Shown: piece by piece, positions 36,106 through 47,352 of the stretch
Layout of the letters: every line of letters starts with the position of its first letter
How positions within the stretch are numbered: the stretch's first letter is position 1
Assembly: GCA_050874585.1 (NCBI GenBank)
Contig: JBNMKZ010000005.1
Coordinates: 1 to 64,000 of the forward strand
DNA length: 64,000 bases
Source: UBA1067 sp050874585
GTDB taxonomy: Bacteria > Verrucomicrobiota > Kiritimatiellia > RFP12 > UBA1067
Direction of reading: 5' to 3'
Translations under genes and position numbers: made by a program
Notes under the pieces: generated by a model
Seen by the model: only the letters and a program-made list of their open reading frames with translations
Database searches by the model: none
Told to the model about the DNA's origin: nothing

Positions 36106-38487
36106 TCAGCGGAAACGAATCATCATTCCACGCTTCCCATAGCGCATGAACTCAGATGGTTCCAGTACACCGTTGGAGATACGAATCTCATCCATCAGGC
36201 CTGTAAAAGCCGTCTCCGTAGAAGACGACGCCCCCAGCCAAACATCCCCCATTGCATAACCATAGTTAATGGAGTCTGGTACGGTCTTCTCCCAACTTGG
36301 TTCCTCCGCAAAATCCTTATAGATTTTCACCGTTGTCCATACGCCGCCATCTGCGCGCGGCGTTTCTTCAAAGGTCGCGGCAATGTGATGCCAACGGTTG
36401 TCTCCGATGACAATACCTGTGTTGTCATTGATTGCCGCCTTGTGCGTTTCGCTCCCATTTCTCGTCGCACACCGAATCCGCAACGTGTCAACCGTCCCCT
36501 TCTCGTCCCCGAACGAGAAAGCCCATGCAGGCAAAGTACCATCGGGAGTGGAATTTGCCCGCATAATGCCCGTGTACATCGTCTGCGGGCCACTCTTCAA
36601 GAAAAACTCAACCGTAAAATTCCGCAGAAGTGCAAGATAGGGATTGCGCGAATATTTCACGACGCTTTTGGTAAATGAAAGTGCCGACTCATTACTCTTT
36701 CGGAGAATGTTGTACGCTCGATCGGTTAGCTTCCCCGTCTGATCGGTCGGTACTATCGTCGGTGCCGCTCCTCCCGAAATCGCCGCGTCCGCCGTGGCAA
36801 CGGTCAAAGCACCATCACCCTCCCGTGCCACGAATGAGCCATCCTCAAATCCAACCCAGGCAACTGTTCTCACCGATGTGTCGACACATGTTGCACTCAT
36901 GAAGGATTCGGGAGCAAGTGCCCTCATCGTAATGCGAACATCGTCAATGAGGCCATCAAACGAATTGCCATTATCCACACCCGCAAGACAAATGGGGGTG
37001 GTCCCGGCGACAAGTACGCCATTGTAGGTGACTTCTCCGACCTTTACCGAATCACGGAAAAGCGAGACCGTCTTCAATTCCGCATCCACCACAAGCGCGG
37101 CATGATGCCAGTTGCCATCGTTGGTGGCAACCGTATCGACAACAGTCTTGGCACCATCCTTTCCAGTCCCTGCGTAGTATTCAAGAACCGTGGCACTTAA
37201 TTTACCGGCCGTTCCTCCGAATCCAAGGTTGAACTGGACATTGCTGCCGCCACGCCGCCTCACGAGCGGAATGTACTGCTTCGCCTGCTCTGTCCTGTAA
37301 TAGCACTCAACGGTGAAAGACTTGTTTGTGAAATCATCTCCCGACGGCTGGAATGTCGCATAGGTCTTCTTGTCATCACTTTGCGGCAGATTCCTCAAGG
37401 CCGCGCCATTCGCCACCCCTTGCTAATCCAGAACGGATGAATAAGTTCGAACCGTGGGCACTGTTTGGCTATCTACCATTGGGTATCCACCGGACTGCAC
37501 GAGAAGAACAGAAGCCCCGACACCTCGGTTCAAAGCCATCGAGTCCCTAAATGACAAGCCTTCGGGCGTCTCAAAATCGGCATGAAGCACAACATCCGTC
37601 GATTCATTGAGATTGGACAACTGGAGGAATTCCGTCGCCTTCAGAACCTGATCGGAAAGTCGCACATGTGCGAGAGAACCGCCGTAGCAACCGGCCGTCT
37701 GGGGCGTTCCCCCAAGATAAAGATCCTCCATCCCATAGGAAAGACCATCTGGCAATGAAACCGATGTCTTGTACTCATAGTCGTAGTAGGCATGGGCCTT
37801 CTTCTCTGCCGCCGAAACCACAAGCGCAATATGATGCCACTTCCCATCGTAAATGGTCGGTGTCGAAACTGTCATCGTCTGGTTGTAACTGCTGACATTT
37901 GACGCATCCGTCCCCATGGCCCCCGGCTTCGTAAAGCGAACCTGCATTTGACTTGCACTCGTGATGCGTACAGCCCAACTATCGTAGTTGACAACTGTCG
38001 CCCCCGACGATGTGCGCAACTTGCCAGGAATAACGGCGATGCAGTTCCACTGCCCCTGATCCGGCAGATTGGCCTGCTTGCGGACAAACGCCTCAAACGT
38101 GAACGTCTGAAGGTTCAACTTCCCATCCACATTCGCAATGCGCAAGGCACCCGAAGGATTTGACGATGTTGTCTTGTGGAAATAGAGCCCCAACGCACCC
38201 GACTTTCGTTCCCCCGTCTGCGGATTCCACACACCCCAACCGTCAGAGAATGCCGTCGTCCCCTGAGGGCAGGAATCACTCCCTTGAACAATGTTAGCCC
38301 CCTGCATGGAAAGCGGCCGCGCCACAAGATCTCCCACTTCACTTGGGAACACCGTCTCAACTGTCGTGCGAACACCGTCCTCAAATGCAAGCGGCCACCA
38401 CCCCACCGTATCCGACCGGGCGACAGTCGTCGCCAAGACGAACGGAAGTGCACAAAGCGCGACGAGCCAAACTGATTTCTCTTGCAT
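36106..38487 (-). pseudogene. LamG-repeat secreted protein interrupted by an in-frame TAG
   Basis: One long frame encodes a signal peptide (MQEKSVWLVALCALPFVLA), then LamG-like domains (FEAFVRKQ, KWHHIALVVSA, FTVECYY, NWHHAALVVDAE, FTVEFFLKSG, RWHHIAATFEE). A single TAG at 37423-37425 separates the part ending RTYSSVLD from the part beginning QGVANGAALRN. Without it the product would have about 793 residues. The GTG at 37416 could restart the second half, but it has no ribosome binding site or signal. TAG ends another gene in this window (stop at 270), so recoding is unlikely. The start at 38487 has AAGGAGG 8 bases upstream. It is the first gene of the catabolic operon. Confidence 0.8.
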
Positions 38488-38546
38488 CTGACGAGCCTCC
38501 TTGACCATTGATACTGTTAGTTTAGCATATTCAATCCCCCGCGCGC

Positions 38547-38608
38547 GCTCATTTGCGCAGAAAATGTTCGGCTCATTTGCGCAGCTCTCGGCTCAATTGT
38601 GGTATAAT
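38547..38608. promoter_or_regulatory. operator-like direct repeats and regulator promoter
   Basis: GCTCATTTGCGCAG occurs at 38547-38560 and 38571-38584, 24 bp apart, and a degenerate third copy GCTCAATTGTGG lies at 38591-38602. It runs into an extended -10 box (TGG-TATAAT, 38603-38608) for the plus-strand regulator. The LamG operon starts divergently about 60 bases to the left. AraC-type proteins bind direct repeats, so these are likely sites of the regulator next door. Confidence 0.6.
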
Positions 38609-38615
38609 GCGCGTC

Positions 38616-39770
38616 GTGAAGACAATCCTCTACCTCAAGGGCAGTGAACGGATGCCCTCCGTCCAAAAATGCAATGGGTTCATCCATGGTGCGCACGCCC
38701 ATGGATGGCGTGTGCAAGCTCTGACACTGCCTCCTTCGAAATCGCCCAATCTGGAGCGGCTGCTGGCCTTTTGGAAAGCGGATGGCCTCGTCTTTGACTG
38801 CGGTAGTTTCTCGTTATTCCCCGACTTAGATGATGTTGAATCGTTTCCGACCGTCCTCCTCACAAGCCATTCAGTCGCTGGGTTCTGTTCTGTTGGGGAA
38901 GACTTGCGCAAAACGGCCGAAAGTGCAGCTCGCGAACTCTTCCAACTCGGCTTGCACCATTTCGGATTCGTCCACTTCCCCCATCTGCGCGAATGGTCCA
39001 CCGAGCGAGCGCGGCACTTTTGCACTGCCGTTCGACTGAATGGCGGCACCTGTGCCACATACCAAGCCAACGACAAACTTGAAATGATGACATGGACCGA
39101 TCATCTGCGGCGATGGATTCGCCGCCTACCCAAGCCCTGCGGGATCTTTGCCGCAAATGACGAGGTCTCCAATCACATCCGCGGCATTTGCGCAACTGAA
39201 CGCATCTGCGTCCCAGATGAAATCGCCATCGTAGGCGTTGACAACGATGAATCCATCTGTGCGAATGTTCACCCGAATCTCTCCAGCGTCCTGGCGGACA
39301 ATGAGGCGATTGGCTTTCGTGCCGCACACCTCATGGCCGAACAGTTTCTCCATCCCCGCACCCACGAATCGAAACCTCGACACTTGGCCGTTTCACCACT
39401 GATGGTTGTCCGACGCGAATCGACACGGCGAAACATCCATGCCGACGAACAGGTTCTCAGAGCAATTGAACACATCCGTGAAAACGCCTGCGCCAGTCTT
39501 CGTGCCTCGGATATCCTCAAACTCTTCAACACTTCACGACGAACGGCCGAAATGCATTTTCGTGAAGCGACGGGTCGATCCATTCTTGACGAAATCCAGC
39601 GCGTACGGATGGAACGCGCCCGTGAACTTCTTTGCGATGGTGCACGTCCCCTCAAGGTGATTGCCAATCTCTGCGGCTATACATCAGAATCATCCTTCCG
39701 GAAGGTCTATTGCGCCCACTTTGGAACACCACCTCGAAAAGGGCTTCACTCCGAAGGACATTTCTCCTAA
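38616..39770 (+). CDS. XylR-like regulator: LacI-type sensor plus AraC DNA-binding domain
   Basis: The N-terminal 270 residues form a periplasmic-binding-like sensor as in LacI/GalR and XylR (LGLHHFGFVHFP, FAANDEVSNHIRG, IAIVGVDNDES, NHP-like VHPNLSSV). The C-terminal 100 residues are a double helix-turn-helix AraC domain (LRASDILKLFNTSRRTAEMHF, LKVIANLCGYTSESSFRKVY). The -10 box at 38603-38608 overlaps the ATG at 38607, so I prefer the GTG at 38616, which would sit at or near the transcript 5' end and be read leaderless. It probably senses a mono- or disaccharide and activates the divergent operon. It converges with the ABC gene after 18 bases. Confidence 0.85.
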   Translation: MKTILYLKGSERMPSVQKCNGFIHGAHAHGWRVQALTLPPSKSPNLERLLAFWKADGLVFDCGSFSLFPDLDDVESFPTVLLTSHSVAGFCSVGEDLRKTAESAARELFQLGLHHFGFVHFPHLREWSTERARHFCTAVRLNGGTCATYQANDKLEMMTWTDHLRRWIRRLPKPCGIFAANDEVSNHIRGICATERICVPDEIAIVGVDNDESICANVHPNLSSVLADNEAIGFRAAHLMAEQFLHPRTHESKPRHLAVSPLMVVRRESTRRNIHADEQVLRAIEHIRENACASLRASDILKLFNTSRRTAEMHFREATGRSILDEIQRVRMERARELLCDGARPLKVIANLCGYTSESSFRKVYCAHFGTPPRKGLHSEGHFS

Positions 39771-39788
39771 ACTCTTACACCCATCCGA

Positions 39789-42122
39789 CTACGGCCGAAC
39801 ACTGCCAGCGGAAGCTTGATGGAACTCGACTCGCCGCAAGAACCGGATCTGCAGATAAGTAAAGCCTATCAAGGCAACGCCAAGAAACCACGCCATCGTC
39901 GTCGCCGTTGAGAACCGCAGGTTGTTGTAGGCCTCCTTCCAGATCTGCAGCGAAAGAACCTGCGTGGCGTCACCTGGCCCACCAAAGGTAAGAAGGAAGA
40001 TTGAACCCATCCCCTGAAAGGCCGCGATAAACGCACCGACAAAGTTAATGACCATAAGAGGCGCAAGTTGCGGAAACGTCACATGCCGAAAACGACCAAG
40101 AATTCCCGCACCATCAATGGCAGCCGCCTCGTAGTAGTCCTGAGGCAAGGATCCAAGCGCGGCAATGTAGATGAGCGAACTAATGCCAGCTCCCGCCCAA
40201 ACGCCCGGAAGAATGCAACAGACCATCGCCCATGAGGAATCCAGCAACCAAGACTGCCGCGCAATCCCAAACGACGCAAGAAGTTGGTTGAGAATGCCAT
40301 TTTCCGTTGGATCAAACATCAGCTTCCAGAGAAGCGTGACGACCAGGGCACTCGTCAGGTGCGGCAAGAAGTACAGAAATCTAAAGAAGACCTTGCCGCG
40401 TGGAATCTCGCAGAGCATCACGGCGAGGAGGATGGGTGAGATGAATCCAAGCAAGAGTGTAATGACAACATATTCAAGCGTCCGTAACCACGCCATCCAG
40501 AACCCAGAATCCGTCGCCACGCGAATGAAGTTATCAAGCCCAGCCCATTCAGAATTCCCCACAATGCGATAGTCCTGGAAGGCCATGACGGCGCCTCTGA
40601 AAAGAGGATAATAACTCCAAACCAGTATGGACAAAATCGCCGGAGCAAGAAAGAGCCATGGGGAAAGACGCATTTTCCCTCCCGATTCTCGATCTCCCCT
40701 CTGCCGAGGAGCATTCCGGCGCATCTGCCGCCAAACAAGACCAACGCAAACGAGAATGCAGGCAAGAACAGCACCAAGGATAATCCGTGCAAAAGGACGC
40801 GCTTTCACTATGCGTGAGCGGTCGCTCTCAAACATAAGCCCTCGATTGGCATCACGCGTAATCGACTCAAGAGCCGCGCCAACATCGAAATGACGGCCTT
40901 CATCGGACAGTAAGATGCCAAGGAAGCGCCGTTGCATCAGATCGCTCGCCGCCTGCCAGAAGCCGACCCAGGGTTCCGTTACGGCCTTAATTTGCCCAGC
41001 TTCAAGATCCTCATACATCTCCCGAATACCAGCCGGCACTGACTTAAGTTCCTCCGCAAAGCCCAATCGCTCCAAGTCGCTCGGGCGGCACCACATCGCC
41101 CTTCCTTCGGCCACATTCCGCCTTGTCTCGGAATCCGCAAGCGCAGGATCGGCCAAGGCCTGCAGGCATGTATAGACGAGGTCGCGATCAGGCTTCGAAC
41201 GGCGACCTGCCGAATCGCTCATCGCATAGAAATGGCGATGCGCCTGAAGGACCCGCGTTCCGCCCTCATCTGCCGCCGGGAATGGCATCAGCCCAATCCA
41301 GTCCGGTGGGAACGCAAGCGTCTCCGTCAGTCGCCTGACAAGATCCTCGCCGCCAAATACAGCGGCAATCTCACCTGAAACAAAAAGCCGTCCAACATCA
41401 TCGGCAACGGAAAGCGTCGGCAATCCACGCACAACATCCAAGCGAACAAGTCCTTGAAGAAATTCAGCGGCACGCCTTGCCTCCGGGCTGTCAAACGAGG
41501 CCTCGTAGGTTCCGTTCGTATCCGTAGCCCGAATCACGTCCCCACCGGCGGACTGCACCCACGGCAAAAATCCCCACGGACGATTCTCAATCGCAAAAGC
41601 CCGACGTCCAGGCCGCGTCAATTTGATGCACCACTCCCTGAATTCACTCCATGTGCGTGGCGCTTTTTCAGCATCCATCCCCGCCTCGCGCACCAAGTCC
41701 TTTCGATAGACGATTCCATAATAGGCAATCGCCGGTGTCGGCAAGGCCCAAACATGACCATCAAGCGTCCGAACACGATCCCAAAGGTCCTTCGCCTCAC
41801 CCGGCTGAACCCATTCGTCCAACGGATAGATGAAACCCTGCGAGACGTCATGTCTCAGAATGTGAAACCACACTTTGTAGATGTCGGGAGCCGTACCACC
41901 CGCAAGTGCCAGCATAAGCGCGGCACGGCCTCCAGCCCCCGGCAGGACGAGTCCACCCCACTTGACCGGATCGATCTCAGAATTCCGCCGCGCCAGATCG
42001 AGAATGCACCGTGTAGACGGCTCCTCGGGACGCTCGGGGTCATAGGAGAAAAGGAAACTGACCTCCGTTTTCGCGAAGGTCAGCAACGGCGCAAGCGCAA
42101 GAATCGCCGCGCAGAGTCTCAT
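39789..42122 (-). CDS. ABC transporter fusion: solute-binding protein joined to MalF-type permease
   Basis: The 777-residue product has a signal peptide, then a family 1 extracellular solute-binding domain (about 20-430: LALAGGTAPDIYKVW, WALPTPAIAYYGIVYRKDL, FGGEDLVRRL). After a membrane helix near 455-475 comes a permease (about 490-765) with the EAA motif YYEAAAIDGAGILGRFRHVTFPQL of MalF/UgpA proteins. The two are normally separate genes. Neither a MalG-type partner nor an ATPase lies beside it, so it must borrow them. It overlaps the DJ-1 gene by ATGA. The neighbourhood suggests import of an oligosaccharide. Confidence 0.85.
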   Translation of the reverse strand: MRLCAAILALAPLLTFAKTEVSFLFSYDPERPEEPSTRCILDLARRNSEIDPVKWGGLVLPGAGGRAALMLALAGGTAPDIYKVWFHILRHDVSQGFIYPLDEWVQPGEAKDLWDRVRTLDGHVWALPTPAIAYYGIVYRKDLVREAGMDAEKAPRTWSEFREWCIKLTRPGRRAFAIENRPWGFLPWVQSAGGDVIRATDTNGTYEASFDSPEARRAAEFLQGLVRLDVVRGLPTLSVADDVGRLFVSGEIAAVFGGEDLVRRLTETLAFPPDWIGLMPFPAADEGGTRVLQAHRHFYAMSDSAGRRSKPDRDLVYTCLQALADPALADSETRRNVAEGRAMWCRPSDLERLGFAEELKSVPAGIREMYEDLEAGQIKAVTEPWVGFWQAASDLMQRRFLGILLSDEGRHFDVGAALESITRDANRGLMFESDRSRIVKARPFARIILGAVLACILVCVGLVWRQMRRNAPRQRGDRESGGKMRLSPWLFLAPAILSILVWSYYPLFRGAVMAFQDYRIVGNSEWAGLDNFIRVATDSGFWMAWLRTLEYVVITLLLGFISPILLAVMLCEIPRGKVFFRFLYFLPHLTSALVVTLLWKLMFDPTENGILNQLLASFGIARQSWLLDSSWAMVCCILPGVWAGAGISSLIYIAALGSLPQDYYEAAAIDGAGILGRFRHVTFPQLAPLMVINFVGAFIAAFQGMGSIFLLTFGGPGDATQVLSLQIWKEAYNNLRFSTATTMAWFLGVALIGFTYLQIRFLRRVEFHQASAGSVRP

Positions 42123-42676
42123 TCAAGGACGTCCGTCACCATACCACGGGCCACCTTGGCGGCAACGGCCGGCCCCATCAGCGCTTGCAAGACGACAAGG
42201 CCAAACAGAAGGGCCGAACCTGGCGCCTGGCCGGTGATGACATCACCATCCGCCACAACCGGGACATTCGAACTCACGCGGTCAAGACCCATGACACATG
42301 TCGGGTAACAGGTCACGTGACGGCCAGCATCCACAACCCCCGCATCCGTCAGAACGGTCGGCGCAGCGCAAATTGCGCACAGGAGCCGACCTTCCGACTT
42401 TTGACGACGAAGCCGTTCTATCACGGCGGTGGACTTCCGCAAGTTCTCCGTGCCTTCTCCGCCGCCGGGAAGGAGAATCGCATCATACGTCTCCTTCTCC
42501 GCGTCAACGAAAAGAGCATCGGCCCGCATCACTATTCCGTGCGCACTAGTGACCTCCAGACTGTCATGAATGGAGGCCGTGACAACGGATACGCCCCCTC
42601 GGCGGAGGACGTCAATTGCACTCACGGCTTCAATATCTTCAAAGCCATTGGCAAGCGGGATTAGGACGGAAACCAT
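42119..42676 (-). CDS. DJ-1/PfpI family protein (YajL-like)
   Basis: The 185-residue protein has the flavodoxin-like DJ-1 core: NGFEDIEA near residue 13 with the conserved acidic residue, the glycine-rich ILLPGGGEGTENL, and the nucleophile elbow AICAAPTVL with cysteine 103. Members of this family act as deglycase- or chaperone-like protectors against methylglyoxal and oxidative damage; that activity is debated. It overlaps the ABC fusion gene and probably shares its transcript; RRM and rpoD genes lie upstream. Confidence 0.88.
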   Translation of the reverse strand: MVSVLIPLANGFEDIEAVSAIDVLRRGGVSVVTASIHDSLEVTSAHGIVMRADALFVDAEKETYDAILLPGGGEGTENLRKSTAVIERLRRQKSEGRLLCAICAAPTVLTDAGVVDAGRHVTCYPTCVMGLDRVSSNVPVVADGDVITGQAPGSALLFGLVVLQALMGPAVAAKVARGMVTDVLE

Positions 42677-42689
42677 TTCTCGTCAATCC

Positions 42690-43169
42690 TTAGGCGAGAT
42701 TCTTCGCTTCGTTGCACTTCATGCAACGGCCGAGAATTTCCTTCTCGTTGAGGGCCGCAATCGCCGCCTCGGCCTCAGCCCGATTGGGCATCTGAACGAA
42801 GCCAAAACCTTTCGAACGATTGTTGTAGCGGTTCGTGACAATCCGCACAGCGTTCACACGCCCAAACTTCTCAAATTCCTTGCGGAGCTGGTCATCGGTC
42901 AGTTCGTAGCTCAAGTTGCCGACATAGATCTCAACGCTGCCATCCGCAGGCGCAGGATGACGCTTCTCAAACTTCGGCTCGGCCTTGCGCACGGACGACG
43001 AACGCCCGCGGCACGAACACCCGCCCTGCTTCTTCCCACAGGAATGAAATGCCAGGCACAGAATCTTGGCGACAACGATGCCGAGAATGAATGCGACAAC
43101 CGTCAGGGTGATGGCGGCACACTGGGTAGCACCCTTGAATAGGGCGAGGACTTCATTGATGCATTGCAT
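42690..43169 (-). CDS. membrane-anchored RRM RNA-binding protein
   Basis: The 159-residue product combines a hydrophobic N-terminal helix (about 18-40), a short cysteine-rich, basic stretch (CGKKQGGCSCRGR) and one RNA recognition motif (about 79-155). The RRM has RNP2 IYVGNLSY and RNP1 KGFGFVQM with the aromatic residues that stack on RNA. Bacterial RRM proteins are usually small and soluble; the membrane helix in front is unusual. The DJ-1 gene follows after about 13 bases and rpoD lies 28 bases upstream on the same strand. A role in tethering RNA at the membrane is inference. Confidence 0.75.
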   Translation of the reverse strand: MQCINEVLALFKGATQCAAITLTVVAFILGIVVAKILCLAFHSCGKKQGGCSCRGRSSSVRKAEPKFEKRHPAPADGSVEIYVGNLSYELTDDQLRKEFEKFGRVNAVRIVTNRYNNRSKGFGFVQMPNRAEAEAAIAALNEKEILGRCMKCNEAKNLA

Positions 43170-43197
43170 TATATACTCTACTCTCTTTCTTCTTTGG

Positions 43198-45207
<2,010 letters not shown>

Positions 45208-45217
45208 TCACAGCTCC

Positions 45218-45249
45218 AGTATACAATCCACCCAATCTCACTTTGTCAA
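45218..45249 (-). promoter_or_regulatory. candidate rpoD promoter
   Basis: Consensus TTGACA (45244-45249) and TATACT (45218-45223) on the minus strand are 20 bases apart; a 17-base spacing to the overlapping TTGTAT is the alternative. Confidence 0.5.
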
Positions 45250-45260
45250 GTGTCTCTATA

Positions 45261-45749
45261 TTATATCACATCCCGACCAGGCTGTGAAGTGGGGGTGCCT
45301 TTTTCCTCGTCATTCACGCTCCCATCAGGCTCAACACCCCGCCTCAAATGACGGGCGATGCGGCCAAGCGCCTCAAGCCCAACAAGCGACAGAAGCGTCG
45401 TCGCAACGGCAACCGCATATAATCCCGCCGCGACGGCCATGCCGATTCCCGCCGACACCCAAATGCCAGCCGCCGTCGTCAGCCCGTGGACGGCATGCTT
45501 CTGAACAAGGATCGCCCCCGCGCCGAGAAAACCGATTCCGCTGACGATTTGCGCGGCGACCCGCGACGGATCGCCCTCCCCATTGAACCCGTAGCGCGAA
45601 ACGATGACCATCAGGGCCGCCCCAAGGGCAACCAGAAGATGCGTCCTGACCCCGGCGACCTTCGCCCGGTATTCACGCTCAGCACCAATCACCCCAGCCA
45701 AGAGCCCCGCCACAACAAGACGAACAATCAATTCCAATGTATCTGGCAT
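45261..45749 (-). CDS. MgtC/SapB family membrane protein
   Basis: The 162-residue protein has four or five membrane helices. The family marks are GVIGAEREYRAKVAGVRTH, with the conserved Arg/Glu/His region, then GIGFLGAGAIL and GLTTAAGIWVSAGIG. MgtC proteins are linked to survival in low magnesium or acid and to membrane potential control; this one is the short form without the C-terminal ACT domain. A -10-like TATAAT lies at about 45782-45787. It stands alone between a terminator and rpoD. Confidence 0.85.
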   Translation of the reverse strand: MPDTLELIVRLVVAGLLAGVIGAEREYRAKVAGVRTHLLVALGAALMVIVSRYGFNGEGDPSRVAAQIVSGIGFLGAGAILVQKHAVHGLTTAAGIWVSAGIGMAVAAGLYAVAVATTLLSLVGLEALGRIARHLRRGVEPDGSVNDEEKGTPTSQPGRDVI

Positions 45750-45790
45750 TCCAAAGTCCTTTCTTCAAACAACTATTCCGTATTATAGCA

Positions 45791-45823
45791 GAAAAAGGCC
45801 CGGAGCTAAAATGCTCCGGGCCT
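45791..45823 (-). terminator. intrinsic terminator after the gene at 45855
   Basis: An 11-bp perfect stem (AGGCCCGGAGC with GCTCCGGGCCT) is followed on the minus strand by five T. Confidence 0.85.
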
Positions 45824-45854
45824 GTGGGGAGTGAAATCCATTTCAGTTGCGGTA

Positions 45855-46721
45855 TCAGAAGGCCGCCGAGGCATCGTTCACACGCTGTGCACGCTTTTCT
45901 ACTGCGGCCTTGCGTGCCTCCACACGGAGTTCTTCATACTCATTTGCCGCCTCACCAAGCATCGCCTCGTCCCAGGCGACAAGGGCCGTTTCATAGTCCG
46001 GCAGAGCCTTCGCCAGGCAAACTTTCACAAACCGGCCGCCACCGATGTCAAAGATGTACATCGGACGCGTGAAACTGGCCAACCGTGCCCAAGTCCCGTA
46101 GCGCTTTTCAAGGGCCTCAATCAGGTAATGACGCTTCCACTGGGCGCAAGGGTCGATGGCATTCCGCGCACAGGCCATCACCTTAACAATGCGATGTGTC
46201 TTCGGCGTGACGTAGACATAGTAGTCATCGAAGTCCGCCAGGGGCTTCTTCGGCTCAAAGGTGGCCCTCACGAGGGCCGGCTCAGCAGAATCCTGAACGA
46301 AATTCTGAGCCTCGAACTCTTCGCCAAACGTCAGACCCATGAAGGAGTCGGCCGCCGCGTCCGCAGCCGAATCGGTCACATTCGCGCAATCGTCCGCCGG
46401 GCGTGCAACGCGCCCCGACTCGTCAATCGAGTAACTCTGCGAATATTCGCTCGTGGCGTTGACAAGCACCTTTCCATCCGAATCCATCGTCGTACGCGTT
46501 TCGCGGCGATGTTCGGTCACCATATTCCCGTTCGTCGTCACCGTTGATTCGATGAAGCGACGCGAAACCGAACCGTTCTCGTTCGTCGTCACCGTCGTCT
46601 CGGAATTCTTCGCAGACATATCCTTGCGCTCACCCGCGCAAATCGTCCCGACGATTCCGAGCGCGGCAAGAACGCAGCAGACACCTGCTGCAACTCGCAC
46701 CGCCATGTTTCCGACCTTCAT
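45855..46721 (-). CDS. secreted hypothetical protein
   Basis: I do not recognise this family. The 288-residue product has a signal peptide (about 6-29). A Ser/Thr/Asn-rich stretch follows (about 40-105, with repeated STVTTN and TVTTNEN), then a folded domain beginning FMGLTFGEEFEA and containing YYVYVTPKTHRIVKV and YIFDIGGGRFVKV. Sites like FGxxF followed by calculations of residue content suggest no enzyme. It lies between the rplL terminator and the terminator at 45791, so it is a single-gene unit. Confidence 0.55.
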   Translation of the reverse strand: MKVGNMAVRVAAGVCCVLAALGIVGTICAGERKDMSAKNSETTVTTNENGSVSRRFIESTVTTNGNMVTEHRRETRTTMDSDGKVLVNATSEYSQSYSIDESGRVARPADDCANVTDSAADAAADSFMGLTFGEEFEAQNFVQDSAEPALVRATFEPKKPLADFDDYYVYVTPKTHRIVKVMACARNAIDPCAQWKRHYLIEALEKRYGTWARLASFTRPMYIFDIGGGRFVKVCLAKALPDYETALVAWDEAMLGEAANEYEELRVEARKAAVEKRAQRVNDASAAF

Positions 46722-46822
46722 CCTAACGCCTCAAAATCCTTTCCGTCCCGGTGGAAGGGCCAACCTTCCCTTCCCTCCCGGAACGCCGCCATTTTACCAA
46801 ATCGACATTAACGGAAGATTAA

Positions 46823-46860
46823 GGAAAAAAAGAAAGCCGCGGCAGAATCCGCCGCGGCTT
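46823..46860 (-). terminator. intrinsic terminator of the ribosomal operon
   Basis: A 10-bp stem (AAGCCGCGGC with GCCGCGGCTT, 7-base loop) is followed on the minus strand by a T-rich tract (CTTTCTTTTTTTCC), about 20 bases after rplL. Confidence 0.92.
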
Positions 46861-46881
46861 CCCTTCATCCGACAAGTCGAA

Positions 46882-47247
46882 TTACTTGATCTCAACTTCG
46901 GCACCAGCCTTGGTGAGCTGCTCCTTGATCTTCTCGGCGTCTTCCTTGGAAGCGCCTTCCTTGACCGTCTTCGGAGCGCCGTCGACGAGGTCCTTCGCGT
47001 CCTTGAGGCCGAGGCCCGTAATCGCGCGGATTTCCTTGATGACCGCAATCTTGTTCGCACCAGCCGCCTTGAGGACGACATCGAACTCGGTCTTCTCTTC
47101 AGCTGCGGCAGCACCGGCGGCAGGGCCAGCGACGGCAACAGCGGCAGCGGCGGAAACGCCCCACGCCTCTTCGAGAGCCTTCACGAGGTCATTGATTTCG
47201 AGAACCGTCTTGCCCGACAGCTCCTTGATGATTTCTTCGTTCGTCAT
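46882..47247 (-). CDS. rplL: 50S ribosomal protein L7/L12
   Basis: The 121-residue acidic protein has the N-terminal dimerisation helix, an Ala/Gly-rich hinge (about 35-50) and the C-terminal factor-binding domain (VVLKAAGANKIAVIKEIRAITGLGLKDAK). It forms the flexible stalk that recruits elongation factors. It is the last gene of this operon; rpoB would be expected next but a terminator follows. Confidence 0.96.
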   Translation of the reverse strand: MTNEEIIKELSGKTVLEINDLVKALEEAWGVSAAAAVAVAGPAAGAAAAEEKTEFDVVLKAAGANKIAVIKEIRAITGLGLKDAKDLVDGAPKTVKEGASKEDAEKIKEQLTKAGAEVEIK

Positions 47248-47352
47248 TTTCTTTCTTTCCTTTTTTTCAACCGGCCGCGTGTTTCATCGTCCGGGGTGCC
47301 GCCCTATCTTTCGGTTTCCCTATCGTTCAGGCGGCTTTTACAAATCCATCCG

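Noticed and set aside
37423..37425. TAG read as an amino acid (recoding)
   Set aside because: The gene at 270-917 ends naturally with TAG and no TAG-reading tRNA is seen; a nonsense change or sequence error is simpler.
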